A stretch of DNA of 11,738 bases from HGM04593 sp045634365. Lineage in GTDB: Bacteria > Bacteroidota > Bacteroidia > Bacteroidales > Bacteroidaceae. A program made the position numbers and the translations under genes. The notes beneath the pieces were generated by a model that was not told where the DNA came from, did not search any database, and saw only the letters and a list, made by a program, of their open reading frames with translations. The DNA lies in the NCBI GenBank assembly GCA_045634365.1, contig JAZRAC010000048.1, positions 1 through 11,738 of the forward strand, given 5' to 3'. Positions 1 to 5,543 of this stretch are shown here, piece after piece (the stretch's first letter is position 1; every line of letters begins with the position of its first letter).

Positions 1-113
1 TCATTGAAGGCTCTCTTAAAGGTATCTTTAATCGCAGCCTCGCCGAAGCAATCTGCAATCGTAAAGTCTTCCCAAAAAGTTGTTTGCATCTCGTAGCCGT
101 TAGGTAATGTCAT
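1..113 (-). CDS. Small conserved phage protein, C-terminus cut by the window edge
   Basis: Reading leftwards from an ATG at 113-111 there are 37 open codons with no stop before base 1, so the C-terminal part lies outside the window. The product begins MTLPNGYEMQTTFWEDF and continues through an IADCFGEAAIKDTFKRAF segment. I recall short phage proteins with this kind of start (NGYEM.TTFW.DF..AD.FG), but I know no function for them. A strong ribosome binding site (AAAAGGAGAA, about 121-130) sits 7 bases before the ATG. The gene follows the 66-residue gene after a 17-base gap and is probably co-transcribed with it from the promoter at 378-406. Nothing in the visible part suggests a membrane segment or a catalytic motif. 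Confidence 0.72.
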   Translation of the reverse strand, partial: MTLPNGYEMQTTFWEDFTIADCFGEAAIKDTFKRAFN

Positions 114-130
114 TGTCGTTTTCTCCTTTT

Positions 131-331
131 TTAGTTTGATAGGAATGGGTCGTTCCACCAGCAATCTTCACTGTTTACAACCTCGATGCGGAATTCTTTT
201 TCAGGATGGGCTTTCTGCTCTTTCATAAGAACCTGCAATGCCCATTCTTCGTCTTTGCCGCATACTTTCCATAAGCACCATCCGTATTTGTCTGTTTTCT
301 CGGTGATAATGTACTCAACTGTGTTTTCCAT
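131..331 (-). CDS. 66-residue phage protein of unknown function
   Basis: A complete small gene of 66 residues, first in the transcription unit driven by the promoter at 378-406. The product is soluble, mixed-charge and rich in aromatic residues (W18, W21, W30 and a WW pair at 58-59), with cysteines but no CxxC pair. No signal peptide or membrane segment is seen. The start is supported by a GGGAG ribosome binding site at 343-339, 7 bases before the ATG. That site is also one arm of a 10-base inverted repeat (340-349 with 402-411), so translation from read-through mRNA could be restricted. I do not recognise the family. Its own promoter suggests it is expressed at a different time or level from the recombination genes upstream. 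Confidence 0.72.
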   Translation of the reverse strand: MENTVEYIITEKTDKYGWCLWKVCGKDEEWALQVLMKEQKAHPEKEFRIEVVNSEDCWWNDPFLSN

Positions 332-356
332 ATAAAATCTCCCGTTGCAATTTATT

Positions 357-370
357 CAGTCAACTGACTG
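357..370. repeat. Inverted repeat at the predicted transcription start (possible operator)
   Basis: CAGTCA-AC-TGACTG is a perfect 6-base inverted repeat with a 2-base centre. It lies immediately downstream of the -10 box at 378-383, covering roughly +1 to +14 of the predicted transcript. Position and symmetry fit a repressor operator, or a small hairpin at the 5' end of the mRNA. No regulator gene is visible in the window. Confidence 0.5.
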
Positions 371-377
371 TATAAAT

Positions 378-406
378 ATTATACTACATATTGTAGTAAA
401 ATGCAA
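378..406 (-). promoter_or_regulatory. Sigma70/sigmaA-type promoter of the 66-residue gene
   Basis: On the minus strand, TTGCAT (406-401), exactly 17 bases, then TATAAT (383-378): a consensus -10 and a near-consensus -35 at optimal spacing. Transcription should start near 371-372, leaving a leader of about 40 bases before the ATG at 331. The -10 region shares 16 identical bases (375-390) with the other promoter (5196-5211). The TAA of recA lies just upstream and no terminator is seen between them, so read-through from recA is also possible. Confidence 0.85.
382..398. repeat. 17-base palindrome in the promoter spacer (probable operator)
   Basis: TACTACA-TAT-TGTAGTA is a perfect 7-base inverted repeat with a 3-base centre. 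It fills the spacer between -35 and -10 and runs two bases into the -10 box. This is a usual place for a repressor to block RNA polymerase. The promoter at 5199-5227 carries only one half of it (TACTACAT at 5203-5210), so the two promoters might be bound with different affinities by one factor. The symmetry is seen; the role is inferred. Confidence 0.55.
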
Positions 407-435
407 CGGGAATATTGAAAAAATTTTCTTACATA

Positions 436-1461
436 TTATATAGTTATTTGAGAGTCTACAAAGTCCTCAATCATAGTCAATGTACGCTCATTATCGGGAT
501 TTTCGAGGTACTTGTACACATTTGCTATGCCCTGCAACTTTTCTACTAATTCGCCAGTGTCTGTTGCTATAATAGAATACCAAGCACCTGACTTATTGAT
601 TACTCCGTACTTCATCGCAACCTCAACAAGGTCTTTGAGATAGTCGATACCGTACTCATAGTTGAGAGTGTAGAAACCTGTTCTTCTCGTGGGCGGGCAG
701 AACTTTGCCTTTACAAGACTCATAAGCACATAGTTACCTGCGGGCGACTCTGCTCGGCTATTCAAGTCGTTACCATCTTCATCTATATACTTACCCTTAC
801 TGAACTGCATACGGCAACTACAGTAGTGTTTCCATCCTTTACCGCCGGGTGTCTTGACTGCACCTGCATACATAGCGCCGAGGTCATCTCTAATTTGATT
901 GATGCCGATGCCTGTACACTGGTGTCTATGCATAAGCATTTCTACCTTACGGCCGAATACTGTGAGTGGACCAGAGATACCTGCGTATGTCTTTTCTTCC
1001 ATAGTCTTATCGAGTTCCTGTGCAGATGCGAGAACGCCTATAGAATCGAGTACCCAAAGACCAATCTCGCCAGTATCTACGGCATCGAGAATGAACTGGA
1101 ATATCTCTTCGGCACTCTGGGATGTAGGCTTGAATACAATCATAGCATCCACATCTACGCCGAGCTTCTTTGCCCATTCTACATCGAGAGTATTTTCGGC
1201 ATCTATATAGAGAACCTTTCTCGCATCTTCCATCTGCTGATAGTTTGCGATAATATCGAGAGCCGTAGTAGTTTTGCCGCCGTGTTCTTCGCCGAAGAAC
1301 TCTGTAATCTTGCCTACTGGAATACCGCCGAAGGTGCAGTAATTCATACGAGGGCTGGTAAAAGGAATTCTCTTGAGGTCATAAGTAGGAAGTCCTACTG
1401 TAACAACCTGCTCTTTTGTCTTTTTGTTTAGGTCTTTGATTACATCATCAAGTTTCGCCAT
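436..1461 (-). CDS. recA: RecA-type recombinase
   Basis: A 341-residue RecA-family recombinase, expected to coat single-stranded DNA and drive ATP-dependent strand exchange in recombination-dependent replication and repair. Visible landmarks are the Walker A box GEEHGGKT (57-64), the catalytic glutamate region YIDAEN (E89), the Walker B box LWVLDS (135-140), the NQIR stretch (188-191) before loop 2, the loop 2 glycines with KTPGGKGW (203-210), and a C-terminal part ending near ...KSGAWYS that matches bacterial RecA. It is closer to bacterial RecA than to T4 UvsX, but lacks the long acidic tail of many bacterial RecAs. The start at 1461 has a good site (GGAGAGGTGA) inside the end of the preceding gene, with a 14-base overlap. 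It is the last gene of the unit starting at 5199-5227, and shares that unit with the RecU-like and Cas4-like genes. Confidence 0.92.
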   Translation of the reverse strand: MAKLDDVIKDLNKKTKEQVVTVGLPTYDLKRIPFTSPRMNYCTFGGIPVGKITEFFGEEHGGKTTTALDIIANYQQMEDARKVLYIDAENTLDVEWAKKLGVDVDAMIVFKPTSQSAEEIFQFILDAVDTGEIGLWVLDSIGVLASAQELDKTMEEKTYAGISGPLTVFGRKVEMLMHRHQCTGIGINQIRDDLGAMYAGAVKTPGGKGWKHYCSCRMQFSKGKYIDEDGNDLNSRAESPAGNYVLMSLVKAKFCPPTRRTGFYTLNYEYGIDYLKDLVEVAMKYGVINKSGAWYSIIATDTGELVEKLQGIANVYKYLENPDNERTLTMIEDFVDSQITI

Positions 1462-2125
1462 TATCGTTCACCTCTCCTGTAATTATCCAAGAATAAGGCA
1501 GACTTTCAATCCATCTACAAACTTCGTGCCACTCGACAAGTTTGTGGTTCTTTCGCCATCTGTAGATATTAGCGAGTACCTCGTAGTTCACCTCTACGGT
1601 TGCCTTAAGATTAAAGCCCATAGGAAGTAAATCAATGATGGCTCTCCAGTACTTCTTTTCCTGGGTTTCGTTGAATAGTTTTCTTAATCTTTCCAGCTCA
1701 TTCAGTACGGCTACAAATACTTCAACAGTTCTGCCTCCGCACTCATCAATGCCCTCTGTACTGAAATCATCGTACACAAATTCCTTTACGTGGATTTTAT
1801 GCATCTTGGAACAACTGTTTCGTACTGTGCCGACTTTGTATGTATCAAACTCTGCCCACCAAGTATGGTGACAGGTGATGTCTGCATATACCTTAATCAT
1901 TCTACGGAACTTTGCGTGTACGGGGCCACCCTTACAGAGCCTTCTCGCAAGGTCTGCATCGTTCTCACCGAGAACAAATTTAACCTCATCGTTAGGATTG
2001 ATAATACTCGGATCTTCTACAAACTCCCAACCACTGTCACTTCTATCCCAACTGTTCTTCGGGTTTCGCATTCCTCGAATTGCGGCATCCCAGCCAAATA
2101 CTTCGGTATGTTCTATCTTAATCAT
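1448..2125 (-). CDS. ThyX-like protein with a degenerate flavin-dependent thymidylate synthase signature
   Basis: A 225-residue protein with the outline of ThyX (flavin-dependent thymidylate synthase, which methylates dUMP). H70 leads into FRRMIKVYADIT, followed by a region aligning with the ThyX signature RHRxxSxNExSxRY. Here it reads YKVGTVRNSCSKMH (96-109): the asparagine and second serine remain, but the RHR and RY residues are gone. Further on, LLPMGFNLKATVEVNYEVL and RKNHKLVEWHEV correspond to the ThyX LP...T...N.RSL and R..HAQ.EI segments, again with the key arginine replaced (NYE). The fold is probably kept; the normal reaction is doubtful. It overlaps the diphosphohydrolase-like gene by ATGA, with AAAGGAGA upstream. 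I recall similar proteins in many Firmicutes phages, usually left hypothetical. It may act on a deoxynucleotide, perhaps a modified pyrimidine. Confidence 0.68.
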   Translation of the reverse strand: MIKIEHTEVFGWDAAIRGMRNPKNSWDRSDSGWEFVEDPSIINPNDEVKFVLGENDADLARRLCKGGPVHAKFRRMIKVYADITCHHTWWAEFDTYKVGTVRNSCSKMHKIHVKEFVYDDFSTEGIDECGGRTVEVFVAVLNELERLRKLFNETQEKKYWRAIIDLLPMGFNLKATVEVNYEVLANIYRWRKNHKLVEWHEVCRWIESLPYSWIITGEVNDNGET

Positions 2126-2469
2126 TTCTTAATGTCTCCTTTGTAGGGTGTATCTACCATTTCGGGGTGCTTTAGTTCCATCTGTACCGCCCAAAGTAAA
2201 TTCCAAGTGGCTGCAAGAAGATGAGGCTCATCGTCCCATCCTTCAAGATACTTCGCAAGATGTCTTGCGGCAGAGTCGCAGAATGAATGAGTAGGTAATC
2301 CCTTATCTACATTATGCTCTCCGTACTTTTTAGCACCGTTCTCACAATGCTTCGACACTTCCATAATGGCAGTCCACGGGAGCAAGTCCATACGACCCTT
2401 ACCTTCGGACATATCTCTTACTGCCCCGGTGTTAAATTCTCTACGATTGCCGGAATCCTTAATTTCCAT
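2122..2469 (-). CDS. dATP/dGTP diphosphohydrolase-like protein (DUF5664 / MazZ-type)
   Basis: A 115-residue all-helical protein resembling the phage dATP/dGTP diphosphohydrolase N-terminal family (formerly DUF5664), part of the MazG-like superfamily. The family features seen are EGKGRMDLLPW (22-32), then EVSKHCENGAKKYGEHN (37-53), and a metal-site helix HLLAATWNLLW (83-93). Family members such as MazZ of phage S-2L convert purine dNTPs to dNMP plus pyrophosphate, adjusting the nucleotide pool. The start at 2469 has an excellent AAGGAAGG site. The gene sits 3 bases after the preceding stop and overlaps the ThyX-like gene by 4 bases, so the two are probably translationally coupled. No PurZ or DatZ partner is present here, so purine replacement in the genome is not supported. 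Confidence 0.72.
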   Translation of the reverse strand: MEIKDSGNRREFNTGAVRDMSEGKGRMDLLPWTAIMEVSKHCENGAKKYGEHNVDKGLPTHSFCDSAARHLAKYLEGWDDEPHLLAATWNLLWAVQMELKHPEMVDTPYKGDIKK

Positions 2470-2472
2470 TTG

Positions 2473-3000
2473 TTACCTTCCTTGTAAATGTGTTAATTCC
2501 CACTCTTGGGTTCTTCTTGTAAGTACCTTCTTGCAAGATGCCAGAAGTTCTTGTGCAGCATCAACTTTTGCCTTTACTATGCGGTATGCTCTGTTATAGC
2601 ATACGCTGGTAATCTGCTCCTGTTGTGCCTGCAGTTCTGCGATGGAGTCTTTATCTGCAATAGTGCCTTCGGATAATGCAGAACGAGCATCATTATAGAC
2701 CTCTTTATAAACTGCCTTAGATATGTCATCACGAATACCTAACTGTTCGCACATACCGCCTGCAAAATAAATAAGTGTGGACAAATTCATACAAAAGTCA
2801 TCCAGCTCATCATTTGTAGGAGGGGTTTCGCCATCGTGAAGGCACTCCTTAATGAACGTAACATACCTATCAAGGTCTTTGCAGTAAGGCTCGATTATGT
2901 CATTCACGATATCAGTCAGCACAGTGGAGTGGTCTTCTACTTTAGTCTGTATTCCACCGATGGCTTTTCTGTCAACATCGGTTAATCTAATTGTTCCCAT
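2473..3000 (-). CDS. Helical phage protein of unknown function, possible recombination mediator
   Basis: A 175-residue, mainly helical, soluble protein with no enzyme motif that I recognise. The C-terminal third (about 125-170) is a basic amphipathic stretch, with KAKVDAAQELLASCKKVL followed by TRRTQEWEL. Its size, helix-rich layout and position between a RecU-like resolvase and RecA are compatible with a UvsY-like recombination mediator, the kind of small protein that loads a phage recombinase onto SSB-coated DNA. That is inference from context and shape only; I see no diagnostic UvsY sequence. Start support is a GGAGAAC site 9 bases before the ATG, and the TGATG junction with the upstream stop indicates coupled translation. 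Confidence 0.75.
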   Translation of the reverse strand: MGTIRLTDVDRKAIGGIQTKVEDHSTVLTDIVNDIIEPYCKDLDRYVTFIKECLHDGETPPTNDELDDFCMNLSTLIYFAGGMCEQLGIRDDISKAVYKEVYNDARSALSEGTIADKDSIAELQAQQEQITSVCYNRAYRIVKAKVDAAQELLASCKKVLTRRTQEWELTHLQGR

Positions 3001-3527
3001 CAGTTGTTCTCCATTTCTTTTAAGAATGTGGTAAAATCATAGTCGAATAAGACCCTACGCTTCTTGCCATTGATACGTGTCCACAGCTCGTTAGTCTCCT
3101 TGGTGAAGTCTACCCAGTCACACCAGTATGAAATGCTTCTAAAGCCTAAGTCTCTATGCTTCTGCAATAGGCGAATGTCTAACCAGAATGTTTCATCGTG
3201 GTCTATAAACCATACGAGTACTCCCGCTTTCACGCCCGGTATCTTCGACTTTTCAAGTAGGCCTTCCCACTGATTGTTAGTGATATTGCCGTACTTACGC
3301 TTGGGGTCATTCGAGTGTATGCTCAATGTATTTCCATAGCAACTCTTACACTCAATGTAATACTGTTGAGGATGTTTATACACGATGAAGTCACAGATGT
3401 TTTTTACTCCTGCGTAGCCCGCCATCGGGTCAGGCAGTCTGTCGATAGATACGCCAGGTATAGATTCGAAGCCTTTCTGAACTTGGCCCTCAAAGTCTTT
3501 TCCTCTATTTACTCTGTTCTGTGCCAT
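3000..3527 (-). CDS. RecU-like Holliday junction resolvase / PD-(D/E)XK nuclease
   Basis: A 175-residue nuclease of the RecU type, expected to resolve Holliday junctions formed by the RecA-like recombinase. The order of residues fits: N-terminal NRGKDFEGQV (7-16, with the conserved FE), the region CDFIVYK giving the first acid (D46), the ExK motif IECKS (E59 and K61), and a downstream glutamine in NNQWEGLL (Q86), followed by an aromatic-rich strand AGVLVWFID. RecU of Firmicutes is around 200 residues, so this is slightly short at the N-terminus. The start overlaps the zinc-ribbon gene by 23 bases; the upstream GGGGG/AAAGAGAG region is a rather weak ribosome site, so coupling probably matters. 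A generic phage PD-(D/E)XK nuclease is the main alternative. Confidence 0.78.
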   Translation of the reverse strand: MAQNRVNRGKDFEGQVQKGFESIPGVSIDRLPDPMAGYAGVKNICDFIVYKHPQQYYIECKSCYGNTLSIHSNDPKRKYGNITNNQWEGLLEKSKIPGVKAGVLVWFIDHDETFWLDIRLLQKHRDLGFRSISYWCDWVDFTKETNELWTRINGKKRRVLFDYDFTTFLKEMENN

Positions 3528-3684
3528 CTCTCTTTACCCCCATAGCTTTGAGTCTTGCAGGAATTACCGCAGTGTAATTACACTCATCACAACATCTGGC
3601 ATTCTCGTCACGAACTACTGGCCAAGGATTGTTTCCGTAGCCTATAAAAATCTTGCCGCAGATACAACACTTAATTTCTTCCAT
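3505..3684 (-). CDS. Small zinc-ribbon protein, 59 residues
   Basis: A short protein with two cysteine knuckles, KCCICGK near the start and ARCCDECN about 25 residues later, separated by a glycine/asparagine/proline turn (GYGNNPWPVV). This arrangement strongly suggests one structural zinc. An in-frame ATG exists further upstream at 3735, but the ATG at 3684 is preferred: it has a good AAAGGA site 8 bases upstream, it lies just past the stop of the nuclease gene (TAA at 3686-3688), and the domain begins right after it. The function is unknown. It may bind nucleic acid or a partner protein, given its place between the Cas4-like and RecU-like nucleases. Confidence 0.78.
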   Translation of the reverse strand: MEEIKCCICGKIFIGYGNNPWPVVRDENARCCDECNYTAVIPARLKAMGVKRDGTEQSK

Positions 3685-3685
3685 A

Positions 3686-4477
3686 TTAGCCGTCCTTTCT
3701 GCACTTGGTCTTATAGGAACAATAGTTGCATACATTTCTCGGAAGGTCTACGGGCTTCGGAGGACAGATAAGTCTGCCTACATAACCCTCACATTCTTCG
3801 ATGTTGCCAACAAGGCTTTCTTTCTGCCCGTTAGTAGGTACAAACAGGTACGACTTCATATCAAGAATATCGCGGTTGATGTAGAGGAACATAACCTCAG
3901 GAATGTTAAATGCAACTGAATATGAGGTACCCTGGTTATAGTGCGCGGGGTCTACGCCTGTTCGGTTGCTCCACTTGAAACTCGCCTCTGTCTTGATTTC
4001 GAGGATGTAGTAGTGATTATGGTATCTAATGATACCGTCGCACATAAAACTCATATTTAGGGTCTTATGATACAACTTGGTTTCCATACCGGACTTCGAC
4101 ACGATTTCGAGGTAGTCAAGATTACGGCTCTGCACATAATCTGCAACATCTATATACTCGCAGTCTATGCCGTGTTTTTTCATATTCTCAACTGCGGTCT
4201 GTATTCTAATATGAATATCACTTCCAGAGTTACAGATGCCGATTGAGCAATAGCTTGACAGCTCCTCATCAGGCTCTACGCCAGTTCTCTGGTAATACAT
4301 ATTACGAATACACTTCATTGAGCTTGGCTTATAGGACTGCGAAGGCTTACGCTTCTCCTCTTCTGCTGAAAGCTCGATGCTTCGTTTAAGGTCATTCAAA
4401 AAGGACTGGTCAGGCGAAAGTTTTTCATTCGCCTGGTCAATCAACTTACATATTCCTTTAAGTGAATTTCTTGCCAT
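3686..4477 (-). CDS. Cas4/AddB-like PD-(D/E)XK nuclease with four Fe-S cysteines
   Basis: A 263-residue nuclease of the Cas4/AddB/Dna2 group. Four cysteines are in the family's arrangement: one early (C56, in SSMKCIRNMYY) and three at the C-terminus (C250, C253, C259), which together should hold a 4Fe-4S cluster. Between them are the nuclease residues: H89 (GSDIHIRIQ), D147 (MCDGII), E160 and K162 (ILEIKTE), and the Q182...Y186 motif (NQGTSY). These proteins cut single-stranded DNA ends, so a role in end processing before RecA-mediated recombination is likely. The first 45 residues form a charged helical extension. The start has GGGGGAT 4-5 bases upstream. No cas1/cas2 or CRISPR array is nearby, so this is a phage recombination enzyme and not evidence of CRISPR. 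Confidence 0.85.
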   Translation of the reverse strand: MARNSLKGICKLIDQANEKLSPDQSFLNDLKRSIELSAEEEKRKPSQSYKPSSMKCIRNMYYQRTGVEPDEELSSYCSIGICNSGSDIHIRIQTAVENMKKHGIDCEYIDVADYVQSRNLDYLEIVSKSGMETKLYHKTLNMSFMCDGIIRYHNHYYILEIKTEASFKWSNRTGVDPAHYNQGTSYSVAFNIPEVMFLYINRDILDMKSYLFVPTNGQKESLVGNIEECEGYVGRLICPPKPVDLPRNVCNYCSYKTKCRKDG

Positions 4478-4489
4478 ATTTATCCCCCA

Positions 4490-5149
4490 TTAACTTTCAA
4501 TCTGTCTTGAACGAATTGCGTGGCGACCCTCTGTTCTGCCACTTTCGTAGGCTTCTCTACAATGCTCGTTAAGCCCAATTCTCAATGCTCCGCCCGACAT
4601 CGTGCCAAAATTCTTTGACATCTCATCGAACGAGGTCTTAACATCTTCAGGCACAACAATCATAAGAGCGAGGCACTGCTGACTCAAACCCTCTTCGATG
4701 CCCTTACAGAAGCCTGCTACAAAGCTATTGTATACATTTGCAGAGGTTCCTGTTTCTCCAAACACTCTGTCAACCTCTCTGCCAGCAAGTCTGTTGCCTA
4801 CATTGAACAGATACTTAAAGGTCTCTGCGGCAATTTCTGCATCAGTCTTATGTCCGTAGAATACGAGGACTTTCTTGCCGATGTAGAAATGTCTGCAACG
4901 GAAGTTGTTCGCAACGATGTGGGCAAGTTTGTACTTCCACTTCTTTGTAGGCACATCTATACGAACTTCATCAATACTCTCGACGGTATCAATGTCGATG
5001 CTCTCAACTTCCTTCATATCAATGTGGTACTTTGCTAACAATTCCTGCGCTTTAAGTGCGGCTGACTTTGCCTCTTCTTCACTCGGGTTGTTCTTGCTCA
5101 ATTCAAGAATTTTGCGAATTGTTTGGATAATCTTTTCTTCGTTCTGCAT
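4490..5149 (-). CDS. DUF2786-domain protein
   Basis: A 219-residue protein whose first 45 residues are a clear DUF2786 domain: helix IRKILELSKN, then EEEAKSAALKAQELLAKYHI. The rest (about 65-215), containing KKWKYKLAHIVANNFRCRHFY and an alanine-rich helical C-terminus, resembles the companion domain (DUF7168, from memory) that often follows DUF2786. The biochemical function is unknown; the family is common in phages and mobile elements near replication genes. It is the first gene after the promoter at 5199-5227, with a leader of about 45 bases and an AAAGGA site before the ATG at 5149. Being first in a recombination-gene unit hints at a role in DNA transactions, but nothing catalytic is visible. 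Confidence 0.85.
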   Translation of the reverse strand: MQNEEKIIQTIRKILELSKNNPSEEEAKSAALKAQELLAKYHIDMKEVESIDIDTVESIDEVRIDVPTKKWKYKLAHIVANNFRCRHFYIGKKVLVFYGHKTDAEIAAETFKYLFNVGNRLAGREVDRVFGETGTSANVYNSFVAGFCKGIEEGLSQQCLALMIVVPEDVKTSFDEMSKNFGTMSGGALRIGLNEHCREAYESGRTEGRHAIRSRQIES

Positions 5150-5198
5150 AGTTTTTGTTCCTTTCGGTTTGTGTGTTTCTGTAATTTCTTACATTAAT

Positions 5199-5227
5199 AT
5201 TATACTACATAAAAGCAAAAATTACAA
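5199..5227 (-). promoter_or_regulatory. Sigma70/sigmaA-type promoter of the recombination unit
   Basis: On the minus strand, TTGTAA (5227-5222), exactly 17 bases, then a consensus TATAAT (5204-5199). The predicted start is near 5192, about 43 bases before the DUF2786 start codon. It lies just beyond the terminator at 5250-5283, so the downstream genes (DUF2786 through recA) have an independent entry point. Sixteen bases around the -10 (5196-5211) are identical to the promoter at 378-406, which suggests shared control or a shared phage promoter extension. Confidence 0.82.
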
Positions 5228-5249
5228 CTGGCAAATAGCATATTTTACT

Positions 5250-5283
5250 AAAAATTGAGCAGAATTTTTCAATCCTGCTCAAT
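5250..5283 (-). terminator. Strong intrinsic terminator after the DUF6275 gene
   Basis: In the minus-strand RNA, a 13-pair stem (ATTGAGCAGGATT pairing with AATTCTGCTCAAT, including one G-U) is closed by a GAAA tetraloop and continues into a run of five U. The stem occupies 5254-5283 and the U-run reaches about 5250. It sits 8 bases after the DUF6275 stop codon and just upstream of the next promoter. This cleanly separates the replication unit from the recombination unit. Confidence 0.92.
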
Positions 5284-5291
5284 CAAAATCC

Positions 5292-5543
5292 TTAGACAAC
5301 TACGGTGTAATTATCTACCTTTTTGTAGGCGTCAACGTAAAGCACGCCGTCGTTTCCGTTGTGTGTAATCTCGTAGTACATACCATCGAGCAAGGGTGTA
5401 GAGAGTAGTGCCTTATTGTTCTGGAGAGTCTTGCAGAGCCAAACTACATAAACATCGTCCTCTTTTATGTGTTCGCCGAGATGTTTGCGGACATACTCTA
5501 CTACTTCATTCTTACAGAGAAATGTAAATACCTGCTCACTCAT
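5292..5543 (-). CDS. DUF6275 family small phage protein
   Basis: An 83-residue protein matching the DUF6275 family as I remember it: FLCKNEVVEYV near the start, then the characteristic DDVYVVWLCKTLQNNKALLST block (about 29-49), DGMYYEITHNG, and a C-terminal DAYKKVDNY. The family is small, widespread in Firmicutes phages and prophages, and without known function. It starts inside the stop codon of the sliding clamp gene (TAATG), so it is translationally coupled to it. It is the last gene before the terminator at 5250-5283. No membrane segment or signal peptide is seen. Confidence 0.85.
   Translation of the reverse strand: MSEQVFTFLCKNEVVEYVRKHLGEHIKEDDVYVVWLCKTLQNNKALLSTPLLDGMYYEITHNGNDGVLYVDAYKKVDNYTVVV

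Larger units (their letters stand above)
340..411. repeat. 10-base inverted repeat flanking a promoter and overlapping an RBS
   Basis: TCCCGTTGCA at 340-349 and its exact reverse complement TGCAACGGGA at 402-411 bracket the whole promoter and leader of the 66-residue gene. The 402-411 arm overlaps the -35 hexamer. The 340-349 arm includes most of the GGGAG ribosome binding site. Because the first arm lies upstream of the predicted transcription start, both arms are present only in mRNA that reads through from recA. There they could pair and hide the ribosome binding site. They could instead be two DNA operator half-sites about 60 bases apart. The repeat is seen directly; both roles are inference. 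Confidence 0.7.

Noticed and set aside
357..400. Bidirectional promoter reading rightwards from the palindromic region
   Set aside because: AT-rich hexamers occur on the plus strand, but there is no plus-strand gene downstream and no good -35/-10 pair at proper spacing.
407..435. Possible terminator after recA (GAAAATTTTTTC)
   Set aside because: The inverted repeat is only five A-T-rich pairs with a 2-base loop, too weak for an intrinsic terminator. Read-through is more likely.
3505..3735. A longer 76-residue version of the zinc-ribbon protein starting at 3735
   Set aside because: The extra 17 residues overlap the end of the nuclease gene, while the ATG at 3684 has a better ribosome site and begins just before the domain.
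3686..4477. Cas4-like nuclease as a sign of a CRISPR-Cas system
   Set aside because: No Cas1, Cas2 or effector gene and no repeat-spacer array is present. Such nucleases are common phage recombination enzymes.
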